From Loxodes magnus (Eukaryota > Ciliophora > Karyorelictea > Loxodida > Loxodidae), in assembly GCA_946699065.1 (NCBI GenBank), contig CAMPDV010001072.1:1-64000 (forward strand): a stretch of DNA of 64,000 nt. Reading direction: 5' to 3'. The first letter of the stretch is position 1. Each line of letters begins with the position of its first letter. Positions 22,871 to 36,724 of this stretch are shown here, piece by piece. Under the pieces are notes generated by a model. That model had not been told where the DNA came from. It ran no database searches and was given only the letters and a program-made list of their open reading frames with translations. The translations under genes were made by a program, and so were the position numbers.

Positions 22871-25744
22871 ATCGTTTTAGTTACTAGCTTTAAATTATAA
22901 ATACATTTAAATTTTTATTTTTAAGTGTTCTTAGATATAAATAAAAAAGCAATGAAACTATAAATAAAAATATTATTATTAAAGAGATAAAGAATACATC
23001 AATAATGATATATAAACTGTGTACTATTCTAGTTGCTTTCTAATTAAATTTTTCTCAATTATAAATTTATAAAAGCTAGTTAAAGTTAATTAAGGCTTAA
23101 TAATTAAGATGCTAATATTTATAAGGAAACTAATATCCTAGTATAAATACTCTGGTATTAATTTATTATTTTATAAATTTGGTAGAACAATAAAAATAAA
23201 TAAGGAACAATAAATATTTTATACTTCAACAGATATTATTAGAGATTTCTAAATAATTAATATGTTCTATTATCTATTCTAATTAATAAATGAAATAAGA
23301 AAATTAACTAATAATCATTAAGAGCAATAATTAATAAAGGAACTTCTAAATTTATATAAGCAATTTACTAAAATATAAAGAATTAAATTAAATATATCCC
23401 TAATATTAAAGCTTCTTTTAGCCTATTATTAGTAATATACTAAAGATAAAACAAAGCTTTACTATATTAATAATTACGTTCAGTTTATAAATAATCTGAT
23501 TTAGCATCTGTTTACCTTGAATAAGTTAGTATGGTTTATCTAATATAAGGTTATACTATTTGTCTGATATTAATAGTTGATCTCTAAGGTAATTTGAATA
23601 ATAGGTAAATTTACTTATGAACTATTGATATATTTTAATTATAATATAGTTTGATACATATTTATCTTGATGATTACAATGGTAGGAATATTTGAATAAT
23701 AATAGAAATATAATATGAAATATAGTAAGTTAATAGAATTAGATGTTTAACTAATTATTTATATATATGCATTTACATTTATTATAGAACTATTATTTTA
23801 TCTTTAACTTTATTATATTTCTTAGTTCTTTTTATTAGTTACTACTAATCATCTTCTTATAATACAACCAATCTAAGTGTTAGAACTTAAAAATCCTTTG
23901 CAATATCTAATTTAATTCAACTTGTTTGAATCTAGATTCTTTTTAGGGTTCCTTTATCTATTTAAAACTTAAAGGATTGCCCCAAATTTTAATTTAAACT
24001 AATGATTATTTCTCTATCAATAGTATAAAATAAAGAATATAATAGTTGGTTTAAATGAAGCAAACTAGTAAACAAAAGTAATAGTATCTTTTAAAATACC
24101 AGCTATACTTATTATAATCAATAAACTTTAAACTAATTCACTCTTTTTAAGCCTTCAAATTATTATTTATTTAATAGGCTTTCATAATCATCTATAAGCT
24201 AAAATCAAGTAGCTGTAGCTTGTTTATTTATTGTAAAAAAGAAAGGCAATAGCTTTTATTATATCTATAGCTGTGGTACTTATAACAAATAATTGAATTA
24301 TCTTGGTATTTAATAATTGAATTAGCTATATCATCTGCTTATTTATAAAGTATTTATTAATAAATAGATAGTAGAAGCTGTTTGCTTTAATATATTAATA
24401 GTAATAAACCTTATCAAATAATAACCTCTTAGTTAATTATATATTCTACCTTTATTTACTAAAATGCTTTCTTAACTTAAATTAAAACCTTACTATATTT
24501 AAACCAAACCTATTTAAATTCTAAAACCTAGAATATCTATCTAAATATGAGATAAACTAAATTTATTTATACATGCTAAATATAATCAAACTTTAACTAT
24601 AAAATTACCATATAAACCAATATTATAAGATTATTTATCTACTTTTCATTATATACTTATCAACTTAAATAGCCATATCATAACTTATTGTTCCTTATTA
24701 CTAGATCAATTAAATTGCTACTATATATATTAAAGAAGAAAAAATACAATAAATATAAACTTTAAACTATCATTAGTTTATTATATAGAATCAAATTAAT
24801 ACTACCATCTATTATTTTACCTAGTTTCAAATAAACTAAATAACCTGATAATATTAAGAAATATTTTCTTAAGACCTTTGCAATGAAAACAAGCTTCTTA
24901 ATTATATAAGCTTAGTTACCCTTTAAAAATAAATAATTTTTATATTTATGAAGTAATAGAATAAATCAAAAGATATTACTAATAATTATTTTAGTTGTAT
25001 TTAATCATGCAATTATTTATAATTAAATGGGTATTTTTACTAGAATGCTTATTATTTCTATTTAGTCTTTTATAAAAATATTTAACTAGCTAAAGTTAAA
25101 TTAATTTATATGGTATTGCTAATTTAGTTTAGTATTTAAATTGAGACTTTCATTATAATTATAAACAAATATATTGCATAATTTCTTTTTAATCTAATAC
25201 AAAATTATTTCTATTAGTAGTATTATTACTTAGCCTTAATTATGAATGTGATTTTAGATATACTAATAATAGCAAAATGTTATTAAAACTTTTAAAAGAA
25301 AAGGTATATTTAATATGATAAATAAAGAGAAGCAAGTAGATAAAAGTTTAATTAGCTTTTAATTATTTTTATTAGTTTTACATATGCACATTTAAAATAA
25401 TTTCCAATTATAACAATTTATTTCTATTCTTTAAGCAACTAACTATTATTATTCTTCTTAAAGCTAAATTATGTCTATCTAGCAGCAAATTATTAGTAGT
25501 TCTTTATAAATTAATTTATATCTCTTAGAAATTATTTAAATCAAATAGACTATTTAGGAAAGATATTTAAAATTTTATAAAAGTTATTATTTTAGTTAAT
25601 ACACTTAAGTGATTAAGATATTTGTTTAAAAGTGTTATGAAGATTTCAATTTTAGATAAAAAGTATTAATATAACCTTTTCTAAATAGTATAATTCATCA
25701 AAATAATTTTATTAATATATCTTCTTTAATAAATCATTTATGTT

Positions 25745-26145
25745 GAGTTCTACTATTTTTATTCATCCTATTTATTTCAAATTATTAATATACACTTCAT
25801 TTCATTTTCTTTCTCATAAGTTTCTATTAACAATGAGTGAGCTGTAGTATCTTTGATTCATACTTTTGTCTAGTCAATAATTTATTACTATTGAGTTATT
25901 TTATTTGATATAATTTGGTAATTAAGTGCAGAATTAATATGAGTTATCAAACTAGAGAGTATTTTAATTTGCTTATAGATATAAACTCTTATAGTTTATC
26001 TTTATATTTTTATATTTATTTATGTACTCAACATTTTAGATAAATCCTATGCTTTAGGCAATCATTTTTAACTTACATATTAAATTAGTTTTTAATTATT
26101 TACCATGAAACAGATCTTTACATTGAAGTTCTAAAGGGTAAACTA
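25745..26145 (+). repeat. Dispersed repeat, copy B (direct match at 8640-9060)
   Basis: Second copy of the element at 8640-9060, in the same orientation, inside the long gene-free region. No terminal inverted repeats or target-site duplications were obvious by eye. Confidence 0.7.
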
Positions 26146-28399
26146 TTATTTAATTAAAAGGATTTAAAGTAAACTCTACGCTTTATACTTTTTGTTTGGC
26201 TAATAATTGTATATAAAAAAGATAATATTACTATTTTAGCTAAATTCACTAAAAGCCAAATATAGAAATTTTATTCTTAATATACTAAAATTTTTAATAA
26301 CTTAGATATATATTTCAATAAAAGAGCGAGAGCAATAATAAAGTTTAGTATATTTATGAAGAAATTAATGGAATAGTTGTAATTATATACACTGAAGAAA
26401 ATATTTCTTATGCTTATATTAAGCATTCATTATAAATCAACAAATATAGGAAGAAACCAATAAAGGTATATAAGTAGAGAATACAAATAAATGAGAAATA
26501 TTAATTAGAATATAGATAATTCATTTATCAATAACTTTAAATTTTAAATATATTTAGTATTTGTAAAAAATTAATTTTACCTTTATATTCAACAAAGGTC
26601 TCTATGAAAGAAAGTTATTATATAAAATTAGTAGCATAATTTCTTAAGAAATATTTACAAATGTTTGTAAATAATTTAGGGAATAAATAAACTTTTACTT
26701 GAATAATCAATCTAAAAATTCTAAAAGTATTTAGTACAAGCTATTCTTATTATAAAACTAGTAAGGCTTCGCTTTTTATATCAAACTTAAAATATTTTAT
26801 TTTAGCTTTTTGTTTAATAATACTAAATTTTTCAATTATCTAAAATAAGAGACTTCACTAAATCTTTAGAATAAATAAAGATAGAGTGTAATATAGTTTA
26901 TTATATTATATGATAATTATATAAATATAGATATACTAAATAGTATATTTATTCTATATTTAAGAAATTCCCTTTTTGATGTAATTAATAATGGGATTAT
27001 ATAATATTATTATAATAGTATATAAGTTTATTTAAGCTAGTTTTAATTAAGATTACTACAAATTAAATTGTTAGTTATTAGTTTTTTATTATTTTTCTTC
27101 TAGTATTTATTTAATTATAGGTATAAATAGAAATACTGTTTATAAGTTTAGTAGCTTGTTTAAATAGTGTAGCTTACAATCATTTCTAATAGTCTATTAT
27201 TTAGTAAAATAGTAAGATAAACTTCTACAGGGTAAATAAGAGTAAATATGAGAATTTAAATAAAATTCCTTTATAAACTCTTAGTAAACTAAAATATTTT
27301 ATATTAGAAGTATTTTAATAAGTAGCTAAACAATAGAGTTGCAAATATTTCTGTCAAATATAATCAACAAATTATAATACTAATATCATCATAGCTATCA
27401 TTAACTAATTATATAATAAACTTAACATCAATCCACAACAAAAGAATCTTTCTTTTATGATTCAGAAAATCATAAGTCATTATTGAAAAAAGTAAATTAA
27501 ATATTATTAATAGTAATCAACTACCTTGCAAGGGAAATTAATAAAACTCTTGATGATTATTTGATTGCGAAGGAAAAGGTAACAAATAATTTTAAATATA
27601 TAATACATCTTTATTGTGAAACATACAGAAGAAAAATTATATTGTAAATCGAATTACTATTAATTAAATACTTTAAATCATATTAAAAATCATCAGAGAC
27701 TTACTTTAAGGGTTATTTTTTATTTTTAATCTAAAATAATTTATAATATAAATGTAAAGCTATAAATAAATAAATTTTAACTTTATTTTTATTAAATTAT
27801 AATTAGAATATAATTTTAATAAAGCAGACTGGAGGGTGGATGATATATATTGCTTTATGCCTAATTTACTATTATTTAATCTATTAGGATAAATTGATAT
27901 AATTTTCTTATAATTTAACTTTAAATAATTATTGAATACACTGAATTATAATACTAATTATGAAATATAAAAGTTTAAATTACTCATATAAATTATTATA
28001 TAGAAATTAATATATTCTAAAATGTAAGCTAAAATAAAAGGGTAATTATTTTTATTTCTAAAGAGTGCTTTAGAAAATATTTTTTATCTAACTAATACAA
28101 AAATAAACTTATGAATAGCTCATGGATATTAATATTTATTAAAGAATAAAAATTAAACTATGTATCAGTATTATAAATATATTTAATTAATATTTAAATA
28201 AAAAAAGATAAAATTTACTTAATAATTACTATTTTATCTATTATAATGTAAAATTATTATAATTTAATAATACAGAAGAGGCTATTAAAATTATAAAATA
28301 AATAATTAAATCAAAAGCTATCAGAAAACTTTTATTATATAAGTGAAAATTACTTATATTATAAAATAAAATATACTAGTTAATTAATAAACATCTTTA

Positions 28400-29642
28400 A
28401 GTCCTTAGCTCCTTTAGAAAAAAAAGTACAGTAATTCAAATCAAATATAGGAAGATTTTGTGGTATGCCCACAAAAGGGTTTTATAAATGTAGAGAATAT
28501 AATTAATCTTAGCCACAAAGTTGGGAAGGAAACTGTGGAGGCATTAAAGACAAATGACGTTTTTATTGCTGTGAAAATTGTAAATAAAATTATGAGTAGA
28601 GATAAAATTAAATAAGCCATTAATAGTTCATGTCTTTCCCTTAACCAATTGCTTAAAATTAATAAAGCAGCTCATATCAAATAAAATCTAATCCTAAAAA
28701 CGTTAAAATATTAGATCGTCAAAGTTTTACTTAAAAAGAGAAAATAGGATCTGGAGCATTTGGGGCTGTGTTCAAAGGAGAATGGAATCAAAAAGAGGTA
28801 GCAATAAAATAATTAACAGGATAAACTTAAGTTAAGAAGCAAAAGAAGAATTTCTATAAGAAATGCAAATAATGTATGAATTAAATCATAAAAATGTAGT
28901 AAAGCTTTATGGAATTTGCCTTACTCCTTTCTCATTGATAATTAAGCTGGGATAATGTTCTCTATATGACTTTTTACAAAGTAACGAATAGATTACTCGA
29001 GAAGCAAGATATTAAATTTCTTATGATATTGCTTTAGGTATTTAATATATTCATAGTAAAAATATCCTGCATAGAGATCTAAAGAGCTAAAATATTATTA
29101 TGAACAAATGAAACAGAGCTATTATTTGCGACTTTGGTCTATCACGTGTTAAGAGAGAATCTAAATCTTTAAGTGATAAAAGATAAGTAGGAACATTAAA
29201 TTGAATGGCTCCTGAGATATTTGAGAAAAAGCCAAGATATAGCAAATAGTCAGATATATTCTCACTAGGAACGATATTCTGAGAGATAGCTTCTAGAAAA
29301 GTTCCTTGGGATTAAAAATCAGATAATTAAATAATAAAATAAATTTTATAAGGAGAAAGAGAATAAATTCCTTAGGATTGTCCATAATAATTTTCTGATA
29401 TTATTTCTAGATGTTGGTTATAATAGCCAAATTGGAGAATAAGTATTGAGGAAATTATTAATAAGTTATAAGAGGGAATCTAATAATAAATTGAAATTAA
29501 AGGTTAGGAAGAGTAATAATTTAATTATAATTGCAGTTAACTTTAATTATCAAATAATCAATTCTTGAATATTTAGATACCTGGAGAGTAAAATTCGGGA
29601 AGATAAAGGTTATTATCAAGTACTCCAGCTTAGTTGAATTGA
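28400..29642 (+). pseudogene. TKL-type protein kinase with one frame shift and no clear start
   Basis: Same architecture as the other kinases. The N-terminal Cys motif is present (GRFCGMPTKGFY, NCGGIKDKWRFYCCENC, about 28453-28592). Then come glycine loop IGSGAFGAVFKGEW, WNQKEVAIK, EFLQEMQIMYELNHKNVVKL, HRDLKSQN, DFGLSRVKRE, GTLNWMAPEIF (W = UGA), FWEIASRKVPW and SRCWLQQP, and the frame ends at UGA 29640. Between AIK and EFLQEM (about 28820-28850) the frame shifts by one base. No in-frame ATG is visible before the Cys motif, unlike the intact paralogues, which begin MKLK. It could be a pseudogene, or an expressed gene with a sequencing slip and an unseen first exon. Confidence 0.75.
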
Positions 29643-30898
29643 TAAATAAAAAGATTTATAACAATTAAAAATAAAAATATATTGATTTAAATATAGATAT
29701 TTTATTATTAAATAGGATTATAATTAAATTTTAATTTTTTAATAAAATTCTTAAAAATAACTACTTAAATTTAATAATTAAGATAGTTAAGTTATTATAG
29801 ATTATTTTAAAAATTTTAAATATCTAAGTATTTATTTAATCTCTATTCTTTAAATTTAAATTTTCATGTTTATGTTCATCAAATTCCTATGAGATAATTA
29901 ATCAAAAGGGCTAAAATAAATAAATAATTGTTTATAAAGATATTATTAATGAAGAAAGTAATTTTATAGAAATTTATAACCAAAAATAAAAGTATCTACA
30001 TAGCAGTTTGTTTTAATTACTATAGTGGATAAACTTAAGTCTTTAGATATGTTCCATGCTTGACTACTTTACTAATTATCTCAAGCTAAAAATTATTAAA
30101 TTTGGCTTATTAAATGAAAATAAAAAAATAATATTGTAATTAGATGAGGCTTGTTAGCGCAAACTTAGTTTATTGATTTATATAACCTAAAATCCTGTCA
30201 GGCAATGAAGATTTGCTTTTAAAAAATTAAATATATTTAAAATTAAAATTTCTAATTTTACACATCTTAAAAGACAAAGCATCATAAAATAAAAGATACA
30301 AAATTTTAAATAATATGATATTAATTTAAGCTTATATTAGTAATATTATGAAATCTAACAAAATAATAAAAAGTTTTTAATCTTAAATAGCATTAAAGAT
30401 TGATATTAATAAATAAAAATATTAATTATAAAAAATTAAAATCAGAAGCAATATATTATTTATTAAAGATAAATTAATTAAAAAAATAATAAAGAAATAA
30501 ATTAATAACATTTTTCATTAAAATAGCATAAAATTAAAAATAAAATATTATCAAGAAAATAAATAAAAAATAAATGGAAAAATTCTTTAAAAAAATATGT
30601 TAAAGTTTTATAAAATTTAAAAATAATTTAAAGTAATATAAAAGTTCTAGTAAAAAGAAAACAAAATTTTTTCATGCAAATTTATAAAAAAAGATGAATT
30701 GAAGAAAATTGAAAAAACACAAAAAATTATGATGGTGAAACTTAGAAATGCAATTCACAAAATCTTTTTAGATTTAAACAAAATTTAGATTTTATATTAA
30801 TAATTTTTAAAATATCTTATAAAAAAATTATTTTATATTTTCATCTTTCAATTAAAAAAATTTATCTTATTATTTCTAAAATTAAAAAAAAATTATAA
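29643..30898. other. A+T-rich spacer, nothing recognised
   Basis: A- and T-rich words only. The part from ~30460 is very A-rich. No gene, RNA or clear repeat. Confidence 0.5.
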
Positions 30899-30971
30899 TG
30901 CGGTTTGTGAGGATCGAACTCACGACCTTCAGATTATGAGACTGACGCGCTACCGACTGCGCTAAAACCGC
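30899..30971 (-). tRNA. tRNA-Met(CAU), elongator type
   Basis: Minus-strand cloverleaf: acceptor GCGGTTT/AAACCGC, D arm TAGCGCAGTCGGTAGCGC, anticodon stem TCAGT/TCTGA region with loop CTCATAA (anticodon CAT), and T arm GTGAG-TTCGATC-CTCAC, discriminator A. The D, anticodon and T arms match the familiar eukaryotic elongator Met tRNA rather than the initiator, which has A1:U72 and a GGG/CCC anticodon stem. Confidence 0.94.
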
Positions 30972-30979
30972 CTTATTAT

Positions 30980-32346
30980 TAACATATACAATTTATATTA
31001 ATAACTCTATTATATTGCTATTTATATTCTGTAAATTTTATACTTTAAACAACAATATTTTTTGTATATTTTAAATAGTCTTTCAAAAATTATCTCAATC
31101 AATTTATTCAAATAATTTATTTTTTAATTCTGTTTATTAAGTTTGAGAGTTTATATTTTTCAAACTTCATAAATTGATTTTTAGATATGCTTTTAAGACT
31201 ATGCTTATAAACCCTTTTTATTGCCTTTTTATTACTTTGAAAAACATTTTAACAGATTTTTTTGTATAATATTTTAAATTTTTTTAAGTTAACTATTAAA
31301 ATAAACTATATTTAAATTTTTTTGATTTTCAAATAGTTTTTTTATTTTTCTTAAGATAAGTTTAGGCAATTCATTTTATATATATTTATTCATAATCTTT
31401 AAAATATTTTAAGATTTTTAATCTAAAATATGTAAATTTTTAATAAAATTTAAGATTTAAAATTATTTTATAAAATTAAATCTAATTAAATTATCAAAGA
31501 AAAATTAAAATAAAATATAAAATTAACTCTAAATTTCTTAAAATTTCTTAAAATAAAAAATATAATATTAATTTAAATAATAGTATATTTCTATTTTTTA
31601 TTTAAAATTAAGATATTAAAAATTTAATTAAAACTTATAACTTTTTTATTTACTACAAATATTTGAATTGTTTAATTGTTTAATTTTAAATATTATTAAT
31701 TTATATATATTTTATAACTTTAAAATAAAAAGAAGTTCTCTTTAAATAATTAAATATTTTATTTAAAGATAATTAAAATGCTTTTATAAGTTTAAATAAG
31801 TATAATATATTTTTTTAATTATAATATACAATTTAAAATAAATTCAAAAGAAATTTAATAAAAATCATTTATGAAAAATTTCCCTCAATCACAATAAAAA
31901 AATTCCAAGTAAATTTCATAAAAATAATAATTTTAAAGATTTTAAAGCAATATTTTATTAATTTAACTTTAATTCAGCTAAATAAATTTTTTAATTAAAG
32001 AAAAAAAATTAAAAAATATTTCTTATTTCCTATTTAATATTAAATTTTAGAATTTTCTATATACAAATATTTAAATTAATTTAAATTTTTTTTTATAAAT
32101 ATTTTATCTATTTATCTGTTTAAATAAATGAAAAAACAAAAAATCTTAATATATTTATATTTATTTTTTCTAAAAATATCTTATTTATAAACTTTGAATT
32201 CAATTATAGCTAAGTATTATAGAATTTCTTTACTTAATTTATTATTTTTATAAAAAACTTGAAGCAATAAAAATGGAGAACTTGGGTATCGATCCCAATG
32301 CCTCTCGCATGCTAAGCGAGCGCTCTACCATTTGAGCTAGATCCCC
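30980..32346 (-). repeat. Inverted copy of the block at 44784-46090
   Basis: Read on the minus strand from the tRNA-Ala, this block parallels 44784-46090. Shared items are the tRNA-Ala sequence, the flank with ttgcttcaag and ttctataat, and a ~170-bp stretch near 31140-31260 that mirrors 45905-46080 (ttgaaaaatataaa, ctcaa, agcaataaaaaggg). The copies are diverged. A 78-codon frame at 45847 lies in the shared part, but I cannot tell a gene from duplicated spacer. Confidence 0.7.
32274..32346 (-). tRNA. tRNA-Ala(AGC)
   Basis: Exact reverse-strand copy of the tRNA-Ala at 4916-4988, with the same U-U acceptor mismatch and the same anticodon AGC. Its upstream flank (32347 onward) differs from that of the 4916 copy after a few bases (ccctttaataatgcc), so it is a separate gene, not part of the 5.4-kb duplication. 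Confidence 0.93.
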
Positions 32347-35300
32347 TTTAATAATGCCTAAATCGCTTCAATTTAAATAGCAAATTAATAAAAAATAGAG
32401 CTAACTATCTGATTTCGCTTAAATAAAATGTTAACAAATAATCAAATTTTAAGTATAAAAAAATAAAAAATATTATATAGAAAATATAGCAAATTATAAG
32501 GGTAAAAAACTGAACTTTTTATATTTTATGATACAATTTTTCTTTCTAAAGAATGTTATTTATTTATAAAAAATATAACTTTTAAATATTAAGCAAGTGA
32601 CTTAAATTTTTTTAGAGTTTCTAATTATCAGACAATATAAAAAAATAATAATCACAAATAAAAGAGAGAGGAAAATGCTTAAACTTAAAATAAACAATTA
32701 ATATAAATTTGATTTATAATTCTAAAGAAGTGTCCTAAAAATATTTTAGTAAATAAATGTTTATTTTATAACTGAAAATATTGATAATATACCTCTACTA
32801 AATAAATTTTATATTTCCTTTCATTTAAGATGATTATTATTATTATTTTACTTAGATTTAATTTATCTATTCTCTATTTACAATTATTTTAATTTAAGGA
32901 TTAATCTTAAATCTATATTTCTTTTAAATTTTTTAAAGGAAATTAAATTTTTAATATATAAAATAAGGGTATAAATAATATAAAAAAGCATTAAGGATTT
33001 CTTTAATAACTTAATTAAGAAGCTTTTTATTTTATTTAGCATTTGTGAAAGAGGGGATTTAATAAAATAAAATGGGATATTTTTTTAATTTAGAGAATAA
33101 CTCGAGTAAAACACTACTTAGTCGTTACCCCATAATGTATCTTTGCTTAATATGCGAACAAATTTATTAAATTCTTTGATATATAATAAAAATCCTTTTT
33201 GTAAATTTATTTTTTATGCTTTTTCTTATTCATTTGTTTTACGCTAATTAATGATTAGAATAGGAGTTGAAAGAAAGAAAGAAAGAAAGAAAGAAAAGGA
33301 GAGATGAGGTAAAATTTAATTTTAATTAAAAAAATGACTTAAAGGATAAATGAGTATGCAAAAATTGTTTAATGAAAGGAAAGCATAAAAATAAAAATGG
33401 TTATAGGAATTAGCCTTTTAGATATTAAAAGCTTTATAAGTCTTAGATTTTTTACCTGGGAAGCATTACTACAAATGATAGAAATAGAAAGAACATTTTA
33501 TTACATAAGCATAAAAGGAATATTTTCCTTAAATATTTAGATTTTATTTAGCTTGAACTTTCTATTGTATAAATAGGTATAATATAAGATAAATTTAAAA
33601 ATAATGAAATCAATCCGAAGATATATCTTGCATAATGTTTTATAATTTTATTGCTATTATCAATAAAGAAAGAAATGTAGTTTATAATCATTATTCTAAT
33701 AATAGCCATTATGAGATTTAAATATTTCTAAATGGAATCTGAAAGTTTTGATACTCCAAATTTTTAAATCTCCAGAAAATAGTGAAATATTCTTCTTTTT
33801 CTATACATTTCAAATGTGTGCAGAGTATCTTAAACTATATTTATACTTAAAAATAATAAATATTTGCATGACTGATGTATATGCTTAATTTTTCATATAT
33901 TTTTTAAATGTGATATGAAGCAAGAAAGCCCTTCTAAGATAAAAGTTTTCTTTTTTAAGGATTAAATCACTTAAAATCTCTATCAGCATTATATTTTAAG
34001 CAGATTAAAAAGAAGAAAAATAGTTTATAGGAAAATTATTTTAAGTTGAGAGAGTAAATTGCATTAAATTTATTTGATTTTCTGATTTCCTTATAATTTA
34101 AATGTAATAAACTTCATAGAGATAAGTAAAATAAATTTAAGGTATGATTTATACTAGAGTATTATATTAATTTTATATGATTATAGATTCTATAATCATT
34201 GTAACTTTGTTTATGAAGCTTTGTTAGCACAAAAATAATTTTATTTTTATAGATTTTCTTTACATTTAATATAGCCTATTTTAGTTAAAAAAGCAAATAT
34301 AAATTTCTCTTTAAGCGTTTACATATTAAAAATAAATGAGTAGAATAAATAGCAGGATAAAGATTAAAGTATAAAAATTTTTGAAAGACTAGAGTAAATT
34401 AAAGTGTTTTCCTGCAATCAAGAGGAAATACCCTAAGAAATATAAAAGTAATGTTTCCTTATATTTTAGACAAAAATAGCTTATTATATCTCAAAAATAA
34501 AAATAACTTAAACATTTCTAAAAATTAATTTCTCATGTTTTTCTCAGTTATTTTCTATTTAGAACTAAATTAAAATATTTAGATTTTTTAAAGGATAAAA
34601 GACATATACATTTAATGGATTGAGATAAAAATTGTTTTATTTAGATCCATGAAGATCAACATAATTATAGAATAATAAATTTTTAGTAGATCTAAGAGAT
34701 TATATTTATAACTTAGTTTTATATTTATTATTAAATTATAAACCTTAATTTATCATAAACTTTTAATTATTTTTAACTTAATCCTTATTTAATATTATCT
34801 TCTCTTTAATTAAATGTCTTGCTATATTAAATAATCTGATAAAATGTTTAAGGTATTACCTTAATATTTACAACTAATATTATAATTTTTTTTCTAATTA
34901 ACATGTTTGCAAATATAAGTTTTCTTCTTAACAAAATTTATCACATAAAACCTCTTTAACTTAATACTTTACAAAACATTTTATTTATTAATTATAAGTT
35001 AAATAGATATAAGCTAAATAGATAAAAGTTATTAATATTAAAAATAATTTAAGGAATTTAATTAGTAAGAATCAATTTTATTACCTTACTATTAAATTAA
35101 AATTTAATACTCTTTTATAATTATTAAAAGTAAAAGTTTCTAAATCTTTTTATTTTTTAATAAGTAAAACAACACTATTTTAGCAACTAATTTTTATATT
35201 AATTCTAGAAATTAAGAATTTTTATCTCAAAAATATTTGCTAATAAATAAATATTTTAGAATATTAAATTAAAAATTTCAATCTTGCTGAAAAATTTAAT

Positions 35301-35524
35301 TTTAAAATTAAAAATTAGTTATGTTTGTTTTTTGGAATTAATTGAGATTTCACATAGAATTTTTCTTTATAAATTAAAATTTTATTTATTTAATTTTTAT
35401 AGCTAAATTAAAATTTTTATATTAAGCTTTTTTAACATATTAACTAAGTATTATTCTCTTTATGAGTCGTTTACTTTAGTAAATTTTATAAATACATTAT
35501 TTATTATTAAATATCTAAAAAATA
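32347..35524. other. 3.2 kb without a convincing gene
   Basis: A+T-rich spacer with a (gaaa)n microsatellite at ~33271-33298. A 44-codon ATG-to-UGA frame at 33915-34049 (MKQESPSKIKVFFF...) is listed here only for completeness. No RNA gene seen. Confidence 0.45.
33271..33298 (+). repeat. GAAA microsatellite
   Basis: About seven tandem gaaa units in a row, the only clear short simple repeat of this kind in the window. Polypurine on the plus strand. No function inferred. Confidence 0.85.
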
Positions 35525-35597
35525 TACAGACAGCGCGGATCGAACCCGCGACCTACTGCGTGTGAAGCAGTCGTCATAGCCACTAGACCATGTCTGC
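35525..35597 (-). tRNA. tRNA-Val(CAC)-like gene with an irregular T arm
   Basis: Minus-strand cloverleaf: acceptor GCAGACA/TGTCTGT (G1-U72 wobble), D arm GGTCTAGTGGCTATGAC, and a perfect anticodon stem ACTGC/GCAGT closing loop TTCACAC, giving anticodon CAC. The T stem pairs best as CGCGG/CCGCG with loop GTTCGAT, shifted one base from the standard TTC position; in standard register one G-G mismatch appears. The D arm resembles tRNA-Glu, but the loop is that of Val. It may be a functional tRNA with an odd T arm or an early pseudogene. A more damaged copy lies at 52174-52246. Confidence 0.7.
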
Positions 35598-36724
35598 GTA
35601 TAATATTAAGCTATGAACTTGCTTAAATTCTTAAAATTTAAATAAAGTTTCTCAATTTTTTATCTTCCATTTTTAAGTTAGTTTGCTCTTATCTTACCAG
35701 GCTTTCAACATCTACAAAGAATATAAACTTTTATTTCGAAAATTTAAAATTGAAAACTTTTAAGTTTTTCATAGTATTATAATATGATTGGCTTGTTAAG
35801 CTATATCTTTTTAAATAAATAGAATACGTTACGTAGAGAACATTGCTACCTGAAGAGGTAAACTTCAAGCCAAAATTATTAAGTTTTAGCTAACCTAAAG
35901 TGATTCATAGATAAGAAAAAGTAGATGAACTCACTTGACAATTTAAACTGACTTTACAATTTAGTTGATATAAATTATTTTACTATGCAATTATCATTCT
36001 ATATAATGTAAAGTATTTTAGCCTTTATTCGAGCAAACTCTTTGCTTTTTATTCAAAGGATATATATTTATGTTAAAGTAATTGATTTAATTATGAAATT
36101 TTAGAAAAAGTGATGGCTATATCTGAAGAGAATAGTTAGAACTAATTTACATTTTTTAATTTCTAAAATATTTAGATTTTATTAAACAAACAACCATTGG
36201 AAATAATTGCCAGCTTTAGAAAAATTTCTTTATAATATTTTTGTTCTTAAAAATAGCATCTAAGTATATATCTAGAATTAAAATAAAAAATAATATCCTT
36301 AATATAGAAACATTAATAATTAAGATATAATAGAGTATATAGCTTTTAAAAAAGTGAATTAAGAATAAAGGAATATATAATTATAGTAATTATTAATAAA
36401 AAATCTATATAGTAGCTATTTTAAGAAATTTATTTCATATTAATTTAAAAATATTACAAACATTAAAATAAACCTTATAGTTTGCTGAAAATAAAGAATA
36501 AATTTGTTTAGATAATCAAATTATAAAAAGTTAAATACAAGTTTGTCAAGTTAAGAATAAAAATCTTTAATAAAATACAGCTTAAAATTTTTGATTTAAG
36601 CTTTAATTATTAAATCTTTTAGCTAAGGGGCAAATAGTTTTTAGTTTATTTTTAGCTTAAAGTATTTTTCCTTTATTAAAGTAGTAGAAGTTTTTACATT
36701 TATTATTTAAATAAATATTGGTTA
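35598..36724. other. A+T-rich spacer, nothing recognised
   Basis: Lies between the tRNA-Val-like gene and the 3' end of the receptor gene. The receptor frame stays open on the minus strand down to a UGA near 36548, but the sequence below ~36750 no longer looks coding. Confidence 0.45.

Larger units (their letters stand above)
21378..28399. other. 7 kb without a recognised gene
   Basis: Extremely A+T-rich spacer. It holds one dispersed repeat copy (25745-26145) and one weak small reading frame (22709-22870), listed separately. Otherwise I see only low-complexity words and short imperfect palindromes. This is the longest gene-free stretch in the window. Confidence 0.5.

Noticed and set aside
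28835-28850. 15-nt intron (gttaagaagcaaaag) to explain the kinase frame shift
   Set aside because: It has GT...AG ends and the length of heterotrich introns, but 15 is a multiple of three, so removing it does not restore the frame.
35525-35597. Reading the minus-strand tRNA as a UCA-anticodon Trp suppressor tRNA for UGA
   Set aside because: Anticodon TCA would need loop CTTCACA, whose stem (GACTG/CGCAG) does not pair. The perfect stem ACTGC/GCAGT gives anticodon CAC.
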